Assembly (NCBI GenBank): GCA_003049465.1
Contig: PYSS01000005.1
Coordinates: 533,521-597,520 of the forward strand
Source of the DNA: Magnaporthiopsis rhizophila
Lineage: Eukaryota; Ascomycota; Sordariomycetes; Magnaporthales; Magnaporthaceae
DNA length: 64,000 nucleotides
Reading direction: 5' to 3'
Under the pieces are notes generated by a model. That model had not been told where the DNA came from, did no database searches, and saw only the letters and a program-made list of their open reading frames with translations. The position numbers and the translations under genes are program-made. Of the stretch, positions 42,576 through 54,354 are shown one piece after another. Numbering within the stretch: the stretch's first letter is position 1; each line of letters opens with the position of its first letter.

Positions 42576-43838
42576 ATGCCCGGCACCGGTCGCAACGTCT
42601 GCGTCACGTCAGTCGACGGACAGACGGGCTTCCTGATCGCGGAGCTGATCCTGACCAACGAGGACTTCGCGTCCAAGGTCGACAGCGTCATCGGCCTCTC
42701 GCTCGACGCCAAGTCGGAGAAGGCCGCGGAGCTCGAGTCGCTCGGCGCCGTCATCGTCGAGCACCAGCCTGGCTCCGGCCCGGACGCTGTCGCGGACGCC
42801 CTCAAGCAGTCCAAGTGCGACACCATCTGCCTCGTGCCGCCTGCCAGGGCCGACAAGCTCGCCATCTGCACCGAGCTCGTCGAGGCCGCCACCGCCGCCG
42901 GCTGTGTCAACAACGCGCTCCTCATCAGCTCCGCGGGCACCGACTATGCCGAGAGGGAGACGCAGCCCCGCCTGCGCGAGTTCATCGACCTCGAGGCCAT
43001 GATCATGGCCACCAAGGGCGACGCCGATTCTGCTCTAGGCAATTCGCCCTGTGTCATCCGGTAGGGAAACATCCTCGTGTTTTCATTGTCATGCGCGGGA
43101 AAGAAAACAAGAATTACGATGCTAATTGCCAAGTACAGTGCCGGCTTCTATGCCGAGAATCTTCTGGTGTATGCTCCCCAGGCCAAGACGGAGGGCGTGC
43201 TCCCGCTGCCCATCGGCGAGAACCACAAGTTCGCGCCCGTCGCTCTCGGTGTAGGTGACTGCCACAATCCATGTCTCACTCTTCCCCGTGTCAACCCGGC
43301 TCCTAGAGCGTCTAGATTGGTATGTGCATATACTAATACGTAATGGGCCGGATATGCAGGACGTTGCTCAGGTCGCAGCTCACGTCCTTACCGGCAAGGG
43401 CTCCCACGGCTTTGACGACCGGCACCGTGGTCAGATGATGGTGGTGACGGGTCCGATGCTGGCCAGCGGCAAGGAGCTGGCGACGGCGGCCAGCAAGGGC
43501 GTCGGCACGCAGCTGCAGTTCAAGAACATCTCGGAGTAAGATCCATCGCTTTCCCCCCCGCCTTCTCCGGCTCGTCCATATCTGCTAACATTCGCGGCGT
43601 GTGTCCCAACAGGCGCGAGGCCAAGAAGGTGCTCAAGGCGCAGTCGGAGAGCGACCAGTCGGAGCTCGAGTACATCCTCGAGTACTACAGCCTGGTGCGC
43701 GAGGGCAAGACCAACTACATCGCCACCACGGCCTTCCACGACGTCACGGGCAACCACCCGACTGAGCCCGACACCTTCTTCGAGCTGTACGCTGGCGAGC
43801 TGCGTCCGCAGAAGAAGCGTCGCGTCGCGTCTAAGTAG
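42576..43838 (+). CDS. NmrA-like NAD(P)-binding Rossmann protein
   Basis: Exons 42576-43060, 43139-43250, 43360-43535 and 43613-43838 give 332 residues. Introns have clear signals, including a textbook TACTAAT branch at 43330-43337 and TGCTAAC near 43582, and every phase agrees. The N-terminal Rossmann strand reads 'NVCVTSVDGQTGFLIAELIL', a degenerate Gly-rich loop. Then come 'CDTICLVPPARADKLAICTE' (the region contacting the nucleotide), 'LLISSAGTDYAE', 'NSPCVIRAGFYAENLL' (a core NmrA-family motif) and 'LGDVAQVAAHVLTGKG'. The family are atypical short-chain dehydrogenases; some are redox sensors such as NmrA, others reduce isoflavone-like substrates. The catalytic Tyr-xxx-Lys is not evident, so a binding or regulatory role is plausible. 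Confidence 0.85.
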
Positions 43839-44527
43839 AGAAAACGATGCTTTGGCGCCGGGGCTGGAAGATCAAGAACAGGTACCACAAGAACCACAGG
43901 GCTGAGAAAGCAAAAGCGAGATAGTCAAAAACCGTAAAGCAAGCAAAGCTGTGCATCATGATCTGCAAATTACACGTGTTTCGTTGTGATCCAACACGCG
44001 CGCAGATCTGTTGTCAGATACCATACCAGGGGACTTCAATTCCGTTAAAACGGTATCTCGCACGGTTTGTCGTGTAGGATGCTGCGAAAACAACCAGTAT
44101 TTTAGCATGTACACACCGCAAAAGGCTGTCGTTTTTTTACGCTTTCCCACACGGGTTTGCCGTTTTTCAAAAATGGCCTCCCCCGGAATGGTACGGGTAT
44201 GTACAATGATGCCATTGACCTGAGCACGCGGAGTTCGCGTGGCAGATGTGTCAATTGCGTCACTCCCACGAAGCGAACATCAATGTCGTCACTGATACGT
44301 ACTGCTGCAGCCACGCACACTGTGTATTGTTCGTCACCGATTGTAGAGCCGTTCGTTCCTATAATAGCATTACAATCCCGCGTTCCTGTAGGGAGTCCCC
44401 TTGACTACTATTCACTCCACATACGAACCCTCTCCAGCCTACTCTCTAGCAAAATACAAAAAAAAAAAAAAGAAAGCACCAGAAAACACAAACCGGCACT
44501 CTAGACACCGCCTTCCAATCAACCACA
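43839..44527. other. Intergenic region
   Basis: About 690 bp between two plus-strand genes. An A-rich tract at 44458-44475 sits in the leader of the next gene. No gene seen. Confidence 0.4.
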
Positions 44528-44945
44528 ATGGCCAACCGTCAGCCCGGAGAGGACCAGCCCATGGGCATCCCGACAACGGACTACAGCAAGGGTGCCGGGT
44601 CCAGCACGGGTGCGCCCATCGGCATCCCCACGGGCAAGGACGACGCCAAGCCGAAGGCGCTTGACGCGCAGGGAGCGGTCGGCAAGCAGTTCACCGGTAA
44701 GCAAGGAAACATGAACCCAAACCACTGGGGAATCTTGGGCTGCGAAACGACGTGGGAGCCAGGTAGATAGCTGACTTCTGTGGATGGGAGCAACAATAGC
44801 CGAGGAAGGCGTCATCGGCGGCACGGCGAACAAGATAGGCGGCCCGCTGGCCAAGGACGGCATTGTCGGGAAGCAGTTCACGACCGAGGGAAGCATCGGA
44901 GGCACCATACAGTCGGCCATGGGCGGCACCAAGAAGACTGACTGA
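44528..44945 (+). CDS. Small hydrophilic Gly-rich protein with an internal repeat
   Basis: Exons 44528-44696 and 44800-44945 (GTAAGC donor, GCTGAC branch, AATAG acceptor, phase kept) give 104 residues. It is Gly/Lys/Thr-rich, with no hydrophobic core, signal peptide or Cys. An N-terminal part repeats 'GIPT'. The C-terminal part holds two copies of a pattern around 'GKQFT' followed by a Glu-Gly-x-Ile-Gly-Gly-Thr motif, so the domain seems duplicated. Similar small hydrophilins are abundant in spores or stressed cells of filamentous fungi; that role is inferred from composition only. Confidence 0.75.
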
Positions 44946-45630
44946 GCGGGCAGCGGGCAGAGGCCCCAGCCGTGTTCCTGTCGCGCTGAGGCATTCGAAA
45001 GGGGATTAGAGTGAAGACAAAGTATACACATATATCATGGCCTAGGTGTTGGAGGATACGAAAACTGAGACCTTGTCATACGCGTGACACGCTGCTCTCG
45101 GCCGAATACACTCGGCTGATTTCTCGCTGCGGGCTTGTCTGATGTAGGTGCATGACAAGTTGATCAAGGGACGTTGCGTTAGAGTGCTGAATGGCGGTCG
45201 TGCGTCAACATTCGTTGCACCGCGACTCTCTCGGTCGCATCGCGCCAGTTAAACATTTGGCGAGTCAAGTTGGGTCGACCTCCCTCGCGTGCTTCCTCTG
45301 CCGTCCTGTTGCCATGAACGAGACGCATGTTTTTTTTTCCGCGCAGTGGCCATCTTGCCGTGCGCGAATGCGGAGAGATCGAAAGGAAGACGCTAGGTGA
45401 TAGATTCCGTAGAGGGTGCCACGTCTCGGTTATTCAGGCATGGGAACCGTGGGCCCGCGTGCAAAACAAGGGATATCAAGATGAATAGGTACTAGGTAAC
45501 AGTAAATAAATAATAACATGAAAAGGTGTAGACGCAGTGATATGTATGAGGGTATATCTCCACCCACATCAACTCCCCATTAAGACGTCTCATGCAAAGC
45601 TCTCCTCAATACACTCTTCTCTCTCTCCCC
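44946..45630. other. Convergent intergenic region
   Basis: About 690 bp between the 3' end of the hydrophilin-like gene (+) and the stop of the 63-residue membrane protein gene (-). No gene seen. Confidence 0.4.
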
Positions 45631-45822
45631 CTAGGCTTGGCCCTTGGCGACTTTTCGGGCCTGCAGCTTCTTGTGGATGTAGATGCTGAGGAGCAGGATG
45701 GCGACGGCACCGACGATGCAGAAGACGAGGACGACGCCGACCTCCTGCTGGGCCCAGTTCTCGCGCTTCATCAGCTGGGCAGCGGCGTCGCGGGCGACGA
45801 GGGCCTTGTTGATGACAGCCAT
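45631..45822 (-). CDS. Tiny single-pass membrane protein
   Basis: ATG at 45822, 63 residues. An amphipathic N-terminus ('LVARDAAAQLMKRENWAQQ') leads into one clear membrane span ('VGVVLVFCIVGAVAILLLSI') and a short basic tail ('HKKLQARKVAKG'), giving the orientation expected from the positive-inside rule (C-terminus cytosolic). No intron needed. Such short proteins are conserved among Sordariomycetes in my impression, but I recognise no named family. Confidence 0.65.
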   Translation of the reverse strand: MAVINKALVARDAAAQLMKRENWAQQEVGVVLVFCIVGAVAILLLSIYIHKKLQARKVAKGQA

Positions 45823-47735
45823 TGCGGGTTTTTGTGTGTTGAGAGAGCGCGGTTGAGAAACGGAAGTGGGATATTATCGTCGTTTCCGTCGATCTAGCGG
45901 GTATTTCCGTGTCAGCTCATGGGGAGTTGGAGAATTGGTGGCCTGGCCGAGCAGTCACATCGTGCAATTCCAATTGCTTGGCTTGCGTCACTGTAGCCGA
46001 GGTAAGCTCCAGACTCGGCGCTTGCGCCGCTGGGCAGAAGCTTGGGGAAGCTACCCATAGCTTGCGAGCAGGACACGCGCGGAATTATAGCGACATCGCC
46101 GAGATTGCAATTTTAAGGGTCGGTATAATCCAATGCCATTGAGTGATGAAGAGAGGGAGAGACTGTGCAGTTGAGGGGTGAGGAGCATTTACCGTTTTTG
46201 TGATTCCCAGATGCGCGCGCAAGAGGAAAAGAAACCACAACCAGTTAGCAGGCTTGTTTGGTTTAGGTAGGTAGGCGGCGTCGTCTATTCGAGGACCGTT
46301 GCGGGACGATGATCAGGACGAAGAATCCAAGAGGAGGTGACGGGTTGCTGGAAGCTCGGCCTGATACGTCGCGAGGATGAAGGGGGCAGGTGAGTGAGAG
46401 AAAGGGAGAAAAGACGCAAGGGGAGCGACAAATAAAAAAACGGCCAGGCCACAGACAGAGGCAACAAACAAGCAGGGCCACATGTGAGTAATGTGACCGC
46501 CTCCCTCCACCCAAGCTTCTCACCACAGAAGCTCACGCTCTGGGCGGGCAGACTCCAGTCAGCGCGACGGGCGGCCAGCACCAAGATCAGGCTACCTTAG
46601 CATCGAAGCATGGATGCATGCTGCTGCCGTTGCTTTGCAGGCTGGGCCCCCCTGCCCCTGACCCCCGCTCTGCCATTCGCCCCGCCCGTGCGTGGGCCAA
46701 TGCGCCCCGTTTGCGTCCGCTAAGCTTTCTTGACCCACGATCGCACGTTTTTTGTTTGCCCTGACCGCTCGGGCCTTGATGTTTTTTGTTTTCAGCGATC
46801 GCCGTCGCTTGCCTTGTGCTCTCTCCGGGATTGCGATCCATTTCTTGGCGCTTTTCTGTTTTCGGTTGTACCCGTCCCCCCGAGTCGATTTGACTGACGT
46901 CTCTCGAGTCCTTGGTGGATTCAAGGTTGGACGTGGCTTCAGGCATGGCTAAAAGCCCGGAGCAGACATAAGATGAACCGATTCTGATTTTTTGTTTCTT
47001 TTTAATTCCTTCCCGCTTGGGCCATCCCAGATGCAGATTGGATGGGACGGAGCTTATGACATGGAATCTCTGCAACCAGCTCCCTTCTAAAGGAAACTGC
47101 TGTTTGCCGTCATTTGCTGGTCCCCACTGACTGATTCTCCCCACTGGCACACCAACCCGATATCGCCGAGAGCAAACTGCCGAATCCCGGGTCCAAAACC
47201 CCAAGAGGAATATTCGGGTTCTTTGGATCAGACTGCAAGGCTCCCGAGCCAAGCTGATGTACACCTTGGGAAACTGCAAGTCGTTTGTAAGATACACGGC
47301 TTCTCCGTTTGCATGGTCGCATCCTCGGTAAGCTGCCGCTGGCAAATCCACAAGGGTCGGAGCACCTCTACCCAGGGACTGAGCAAATCAAGGTCAGGAG
47401 AAAGAAAAAGAAAAGACGCAGTGGGTCTCAAGACAATCGAAGCTAGGTTGCCATCGTCGGGCATAAGCCGCGCATTCCCGCGACAAGATTACGTCGCGGT
47501 GACTTGCGTAAGAGACCCCATCTGGAAAGGATCAGTCGGTTGTGCCCTGTGCACGCAATGAATGCCATGGCAACAAGTCTACATTATATGCCTCATATTG
47601 CCTCTAACCTCGGTGCAGCTCGGGAGGTGGAAATGCGTGCCTTGTAACCGACGCTAATGAGGATGTCGACGACTGCTCAACAGCTCGATATATATCGCAT
47701 TCCATTCGCCCAACCGTCACGACAGCATGTCCCTG
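45823..47735. other. Intergenic region
   Basis: About 1.9 kb. A minus-strand open frame at 46587-47351 (255 codons) is Lys/Arg/Gly-rich with no motif and is probably fortuitous. Otherwise only flanks of the two minus-strand genes. Confidence 0.4.
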
Positions 47736-48977
47736 TCAGTACAGCTCGGTCCTTTCCAGGTGGATGAGACCGTTGGCAGGCTGCATGCACACGGATAAAG
47801 GAAAAAGGGAACAGCCAGAGTCAGCAACGACTCGAGTCAGCGTCTTGTTTTTCGGAGAGACAAGCAGAAACAGCAACACGTACCGGGACATATTGGCGCA
47901 GCTTGACACCGGCCTCGCGCAGCACCGCCGCCGTGTCACCGTCCATGCTGTAGCCCTGGCTGTAGACGACCTCACCGATGCCGACCTGGGCGATCTTGAT
48001 GCTGCACGTCAGGCAGGGACACGTATCGCAGTAGAGGACACTCCCATCCCCGATCCTATCCCTGCCCGCCTCCAGCAGCGCGTTCTCCTCGGCGTGCAGG
48101 CACAGGCAGGTGGCGAGGCCGACGCCGGACCCGGCACCCTCGTTGCACCGCGCGCAGCCGCCCTCGCCGCAGTTGCGCAGGCCGCGTGGCGTGCCGTTGT
48201 AGCCGGTGCTGACGACGCGGCGGCCCCGGACCAGGACGCAGCCGACGCGCCGCTTCATGCAGTTGCTGCGGTGCGCAGCCAGCGACGCGAGCGACATGAA
48301 GTAGGCGTCCCACGATGGCCGCAGCCGGTCCTCGTTGGTCAGGTCCACCTTGCCGAGCGTCGCGTAGAGGTGCGCGACGTCGGGCGACGTGTTGAGCATC
48401 TGCACCGCCGCGCGCGACATGAGCGCCGTGCTGCCCGTCGCGTCGTCGTACATCTGTTTGTCGGACAATTGCACAAACTCGGAGAGGTCGGCGGCCGCGC
48501 CGGCCCAGTCGTCGTCGTCCGCGAGCACGCTCCCTTCGTTCTGCAGCCACTTCCCGAACCGCCTCCACCGTGTCGTAACCGGGGCGTCCACGCTGATGAG
48601 CAGGAAGAAGGGCCGTCTGGCGAGGAGGTCCAAGACGGCCACGCTATCGACGACCGTCACCCAGCGCTCCCGCCAGCGCTTTGTGACAAAGTCCAGGAGC
48701 TCGTCCGCGTCGGAGAAGCTGAGCTCCTGGCCCGTCTTGGCTGACCCCTTTTTGTCACCATGGCTGTTGGCGGTTACGCCTTCGCCATGTCCTTTTTGAG
48801 CGAGCGTGGTGATCTGAAGGCGCTTAAAACCATGGTGGCCGACCAGGTACTGCGCCACCGTTTTTCTCCCAGCACATATGCCTGAGATGAGACGTTCAGT
48901 TTTCTGGAGCAAGGGCGCCTGTGTCCCTGAAACCGGGGGTGTGAAGCATTCTTACTGCCACAGATGCCGATGAGCAT
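47736..48977 (-). CDS. DCD1: Deoxycytidylate (dCMP) deaminase
   Basis: Exons 48956-48977 (22 nt), 47884-48881 and 47736-47780 (45 nt) give 354 residues, all phases consistent; introns 48882-48955 and 47781-47883. Converts dCMP to dUMP for thymidylate synthesis. The N-terminus 'MLIGICGSICAGRKTVAQYL' made by joining exons 1 and 2 resembles a degenerate P-loop domain found in fungal Dcd1. The C-terminal cytidine-deaminase domain has 'CLHAEENALLEAG' (catalytic HAE) and 'CDTCPCLTCSIKI' (PCxxC zinc ligands), plus 'VGCVLVRGRRVVSTGYNGTP'. Exon 3 supplies the conserved ending 'NGLIHLERTELY'. It is transcribed divergently from ATG7. Confidence 0.92.
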
Positions 48978-49908
48978 TTTGCGCCGAGTGCCCAAGGTCG
49001 AGAGCCCCCGAAATATCGGAAAGCGACAGGGAAACAAAATTCAGACCGCCATACACGGCCTCGAAGCTGCCACGACCGACAAAACCCGAACCCAGACGGG
49101 CGATCTAGAATCGGACATGAGACATGGGCGGGTGGTGGCGTTTTCAGGCCCAGCTTTGCTAGCAGGGGAGTCACGCTCTATCAATTTCTTTGGCTCCGAA
49201 GTTTTGCCGCCGCTGCCTGGGAACGCGTGACAGCCGCAGAAGCAAGACAGCCCCAGGCAGAAGAGGGTGAGGCAAAACTGAGCTGACGAGCGCATGACTC
49301 CATACTCGGGCTGACGCACTCGGCAGCAAAGTGACCTGTAAACCAAATGACCAGGTCTGGTGCTCGTTCATTCCCCTTCGGACCAGGCGGACATCAACGT
49401 CCAGCAGTGCATGTGCGCTGCTGTTGTCGCTGTCAGCACGGACTCCTGTACTGGGCTCAGGTGGGGCTCCCATCGCCTTAACTACAGGGGCCCCGCTCCC
49501 CAGCTGCTACTGCCCTGCGGCCAGCTCCTACCCCGCAATAATACATCGTCATCGCTCTCGAGCACCAGCTCTCCAACGCACCTTCTTCGACTCGCATGCC
49601 GTGTTTTGGCGCTGCCCTGTCTGTTCCTGTCTGCCGGCTCGAACGCGCCCTCAATTTTTTGTCCCGATCCGCACACGGCCTTCCTCTTCAGCCCGCGATA
49701 ACATACCTCATTATTTCGCGACTGACAAAGGTGACCATCCAATACTCGCAGAGGTGCCCAGGCGCCCATCTAGTCAGTCCTGGCTTGACTCGCAGTTATT
49801 TTACACCATCACCTTATTTTCTCGGGTCGAGCTGCCCGGTAGACGCTGCTTTGCCACCTCTTCGGGCGACTGGAGCGAAGAAATCCCACACCCCATCTAC
49901 ACAGAAAA
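48978..49908. other. Divergent promoter region DCD1/ATG7
   Basis: About 930 bp between the divergent starts of the dCMP deaminase gene and ATG7. ORFs within are short and motif-free. Should contain both promoters. Confidence 0.5.
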
Positions 49909-52297
49909 ATGGCGGATAATCAGCAGCCCGCCAGCGCTGGGGCCGCGACGCCTAGCACCCCCCTCCAGTTCGCGACATTCAGCTCTCAGATCGAGCTGCC
50001 GTTCTATTCCGCCGTGTTCTCGAGGAAGCTGGACCACGACAAACTCGACGACTCGGCCCGTTTTGTTATGGGCCTGTACGAGTCTAGGGGCGAGAAAGAC
50101 CCTCACGAGAGCACGCGTCTGCAGATCCACGGGAACGCTTTGACTAGTACTCAGTAAGTGCTGCAAATGTGACGTCGGGCCAGGGTCGTTGCGCCATCAG
50201 GCGGCATCGCAAAGGCCGCACACAAAAGCCTACCTCGGTCTAACTTATGCCCGCCATCAAGTGTTCCGCTAGGATCGAGCCGTGCCGAGGGAATCATGAG
50301 GAATTTCAACACCATCGAGGACTTCAAACAAGCCGACAAGTCGGCTATTCTACGCACAGCTGCGCGTCAGGTTCGTCGGCAGTTTCTTTTGCCGAGGACG
50401 CGCCAAGGACTGGCTGACCCAATAAACAGATCTGGGACGCTATCAAGGATGGTTCGATCTACGAGGTTCCCTCGCTGCTCTCCTCCTTTATCATTTTGTC
50501 CTTTGCCGATCTGAAGAAGTACCGATTCACCTACTGGTTCGCCTTCCCAGCCCTCCACTCCGACCCTCTGTGGCGGCGAGTTGGACCTGTCGAGCGATTT
50601 ACTCCCAAGGAGAGCACCGCGCTGGTGGAACGCGTCGGTACGTGGCGTTACCCAAACGACGACCGCCAATATGGCTTCTTCCTCGCCAAGAAGGTCCGCC
50701 ACAGCGCCCTGGACGCTAGCCATCGGAGATCCTTATCGCCCATCGACGACCCCGACGAGGAGGACATTGGCTTCAAGTGGGAGATCGGCTCTCTGCGCGA
50801 CTTCGAACTGGGATTTTTCAAGGGCGTCGATGAGGCGGACGCATATGTCGCCTTTGTCGATTCGTCCAGCTACGATGAGAACCCGTCGTGGCCGCTGCGC
50901 AATCTACTAGTCCTCATCAGGCAGCGCTACCACCTGAAGAAGGTGCGCATCCTGTGTTACCGCGACACGCAGGCGCGCCGCGAAGAGGCCCGGAGCATTG
51001 TCCTGCCACTCGCGATGGATGACGTAGCCGAGATGGAGCTGGCTGAGATGCCCAAGGTAACGGGCTGGGAGCGGCATTCTAATGGAAAGCTGCAGGCGCG
51101 CGTGGCCAACCTGTCCGAGTACATGGATCCCGGCCGCCTTGCCGATCAGGCCGTGGACCTGAATCTCAAGCTCATGAAGTGGCGCATCTCGCCGGACTTG
51201 GATCTGGACGTCATGAAAGGACTATCTTGCCTGCTGCTGGGTGCGGGTACGCTGGGCAGCTATGTTTCTCGCAACCTGATGGGCTGGGGCGTGCGCAAGA
51301 TCACCTTTGTCGACTACGGCAACGTTTCCTTCTCCAACCCCGTTCGGCAGCCCCTGTTCGAGTTCGACGACTGTCTCCAAGGCGGAGCAGCCAAGGCGCC
51401 GCGCGCGGCAGAGGCCCTGAAGAAGATTTATCCTGGTGTTGAGGCTGAGGGCCACGTGCTCTCGGTCCCGATGTTGGGACACCCCATCACGAACGAGGAG
51501 AAGACGAAGGCAGACTTTGAGAAGCTCGAGCAGCTGGTGCAGAAGCACGACGTCATCTTCTTGCTGATGGACACGCGCGAGTCCCGATGGCTCCCGACGG
51601 TCATGGGCAAGGCCTCGGGCAAGATCGTCATGAATGCGGCTCTCGGGTTTGACACATATGTAGTCATGCGTCACGGAGCTGCGCCCAAGGACGGATCCGA
51701 CAAGACGCTCGGCTGCTACTTCTGCAACGATGTGGTCGCTCCGGCGGACGTAAGTCAAGGCTCGGCCAGTGCTCTCGGAACTGCCATGTTTCTGGCATGC
51801 TAATTTTTTCGTGATGGCAGTCCGTCAAGGACCAGACGCTGGACCAACAGTGCACGGTTACCCGGCCCGGCGTGGCGGCAATCGCATCGGCCTTGCTGGT
51901 GGAGCTGCTGGTGAGCATTCTGCAGCACCCGCAGAAGCAGCACGCGGCTGCGCCGGACCCGGTGGCGAACCCTGACGAATACGAGCGGGACCCGCCCGAC
52001 CATGCGCTGGGGATCGTGCCTCACCAGGTGCGAGGATTCCTGTCGACGTTCCAAAATAAGGTGGTCCGTGGCGAATCGTACCCGTGCTGCAGCGCCTGTA
52101 GCAACCCGGTGGTGTGGGCGTACAAGGCAGACGGATGGTCTTTTGTGCGCCGGGCTCTTTCGGAGCGTGGGTATGTGGCAGAACTCTCTGGGCTCGCCGA
52201 GGTGCAGCGACTAGCCGAGACGATGGCGGGAGAGGTTGACTGGGAGGACGATGAGAGCGGTGAGGTCGAAGATGAAGGTGAAGGTATCATGCTCTAG
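49909..52297 (+). CDS. ATG7: Autophagy E1-like enzyme Atg7
   Basis: Exons 49909-50153, 50262-50370, 50430-51749 and 51821-52297 give 716 residues. The second acceptor is chosen so that exon 2 opens with 'VPLGSSRAEG', matching a conserved Atg7 segment, and phase agrees. Activates Atg8 and Atg12 by ATP-dependent thioester formation for transfer to Atg3 and Atg10. The N-terminal Atg7-specific domain includes 'ADLKKYRFTYWFAFPALHSD'. The E1 adenylation domain starts at 'CLLLGAGTLGSYVSRNLMGW', with 'ITFVDYGNVSFSNPVRQPL'. The catalytic Cys is in 'QQCTVTRPG' (Cys569), just after the last intron. Zinc-type 'CYFC' and 'PCCSACS' cysteines and an acidic C-terminus are present. Confidence 0.95.
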
Positions 52298-53648
52298 GAG
52301 AGGATACACTGGCACTCCTGGTAGACCTCTCACCGCATAGATGAGGCATATGCGGACTATGAGCCAACAAAAGGCGCCTGGACGAGAAGTACCTATTTTC
52401 CCCATTGTTTTATGCTTCCCCTTTCTTTTTTTCTTTACATTCTTCTCTCGTCTCGCAAGCCCTTCTAGTATGGTAGAAGCCGGCGGTTTTTAAGTAGAGG
52501 AATCTGGCGAGGTGCGGCGTTTCGAGAAAGGGATATAAACATTGCGGACGGGTGGGATAGGAACAAATGGGCTTGTCTTTCGTATTTTTCATCTGGCCGA
52601 GAAAGAACGGAAATCACTGTATCGGATGAGGATGGGTAAACCCTACGATTTAGGGCACGGCCTTATCACAAAGATAATGTAAGAGTAGGTCTTGACCTGG
52701 ACAGACATACAGCTGGAGGGTCGACTTTGTAATGAGTGATAGTATGGATTCGACTGAGAGAAATGATGATGTCTACCAAATGGGAGAGGAGAGCAGGTTT
52801 AGGGTCTACATCCGGCTGCGAGGGTGAAGTGTGCAAAGTAGGAGGAATATCTCGTGACTCCCGGGAGCCGTTCACGGGCATGCAGCTTGTGAAAGTGACA
52901 GTTCCTAAAAGGACTGCTATAGGAGGAGCCCCGCGCTCTGGGAGTTGACGCCGCAAGCGCGGGATGTCAGAGCATATGCCGGGCTGCGCTTGGCCCAATC
53001 AGAGGCGGCGATTATTTGCTTGACGGGCTTTTTTTGCTAGCGTGGACAAGACGAGAGTCTCGGTCTGCGCAGCCACCTCTGTTTTCATATATTCATTTTC
53101 AAATAACAAATCAGGTGGCACCACGAGGAGAGGCGTCTGGGGGTGTCCGGGACAGCCTCCAGTTCAGCGTCCATTTACATCTTCTTGGTGAGCGTTTTGT
53201 AGAGCTCCTTTGTTTACTGGCAACAATTTCCGTTGATACGCTGCGTTTCCGTGCATACGGGTCTTGCCAGCCACCAGGATCCGTCGAGATCCGATGCCGA
53301 GGCGGTGACGCAATGGGCGGGATCCTGGGATCGGGGCGGCTTCGGCGGGGGTGGGGAAAGTCACGACTGTGGGGAGATGGCGCAAGCTTGCTGTCAGTCG
53401 CTGGATTTGGAAGAAACAATGATTCCAAACAGCGCGCCTCATTCGCCTCAGCTCACAAGCCTCAGGCTCGAGTCGGTGACATCCTAGGTGGTTTGGATTT
53501 ATGCCAACCGAATTCACGACGATTTGTCATTCCTGCAACAAACCACCTAGCGGCAGACTTCGACAAGTACAAAAAGTGCGCTCGAACCTCTCAGCAACAA
53601 ACCCAAACTCGAAGCACCATCACCACTCGCCTTTTCTCTTTTCTGTCC
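52298..53648. other. Intergenic region upstream of MsrB
   Basis: About 1.35 kb between two plus-strand genes. The frame of the downstream gene happens to be open back to 53016, but nothing upstream of the ATG at 53649 resembles protein. No other gene seen. Confidence 0.4.
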
Positions 53649-54354
53649 ATGCGCTTTTCTCGGCTCTCCTCCTGGTTCGGCGTTCTACAGGCAGCTTCTC
53701 ATCTCGCCAGAACTCGCGCATCCCAGCAGCGTCCCCGACTCACGTCGCTAATCCAGCCGCCGTCGCCTCTCAGGGCTTCCATGCCGTCAATTCCCTTCCT
53801 GAGCAACTTCTTTGGCTCGTCCACGCCCGCATCCAGCAGCATGACTTACCCGGACAAGAGATCCGACGAGGAATGGAGGGCAGTCCTGTCTCCAGGTATG
53901 TGTTGTCACCGCCATCATTTGCTAGAGCATCACGGCCTGACATCACGCCTGGATAGAGCAATTCCGGATCCTCCGGGAGAAGGGCACAGAGCGCCCGGGC
54001 ACCGGCGCTTACGACAAGCACCACCCGGACAAGGGTGTCTACGCCTGCGCCGGCTGCAGCGCGCCGCTGTACAAAGCCGACCACAAGTTCAAGTCGGGCT
54101 GCGGCTGGCCCGCCTATTTTGACAGCATCCCAGGCGCCGTGACCCGCCATGAGGACCGCTCCCTCGGGATGACCCGGACCGAGATCGTCTGCTCCAACTG
54201 CGGCGGGCACCTCGGTCACGTCTTCAAGGGCGAGGGCTATCCCACCCCGACCGACGAAAGGCATTGTGTCAACAGCGTCAGCCTCAAGTTCTCCGAGGAC
54301 GACAAGCCTGTCGGCCAGCCGGATGAGGCTGCAGCAGGGGGGAGCAAGGTCTGA
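53649..54354 (+). CDS. Peptide-methionine (R)-S-oxide reductase MsrB
   Basis: Exons 53649-53895 and 53957-54354 (GTATGT donor, GATAG acceptor) give 214 residues. Reduces methionine-R-sulfoxide in proteins. The domain shows 'CAGCSAPLY' and 'CSNCGGHLGHVF' (four zinc Cys), 'SGCGWPAY' (resolving Cys) and 'RHCVNSVSLKF' (catalytic Cys), with the invariant His/Asn. The first ~44 residues from the ATG at 53649 are Arg/Ser-rich without acids, as expected of a mitochondrial presequence. A second in-frame ATG at 53781 would give a ~170-residue cytosolic form, so one gene may supply two compartments. Confidence 0.92.

Noticed and set aside
46587..47351. 254-codon minus-strand ORF
   Set aside because: Low-complexity Lys/Arg/Gly tail and no conserved motif; likely a chance open frame.
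53016..53648. In-frame upstream extension of MsrB (211 codons)
   Set aside because: Open but not protein-like, and the presequence-like start at 53649 explains the gene.
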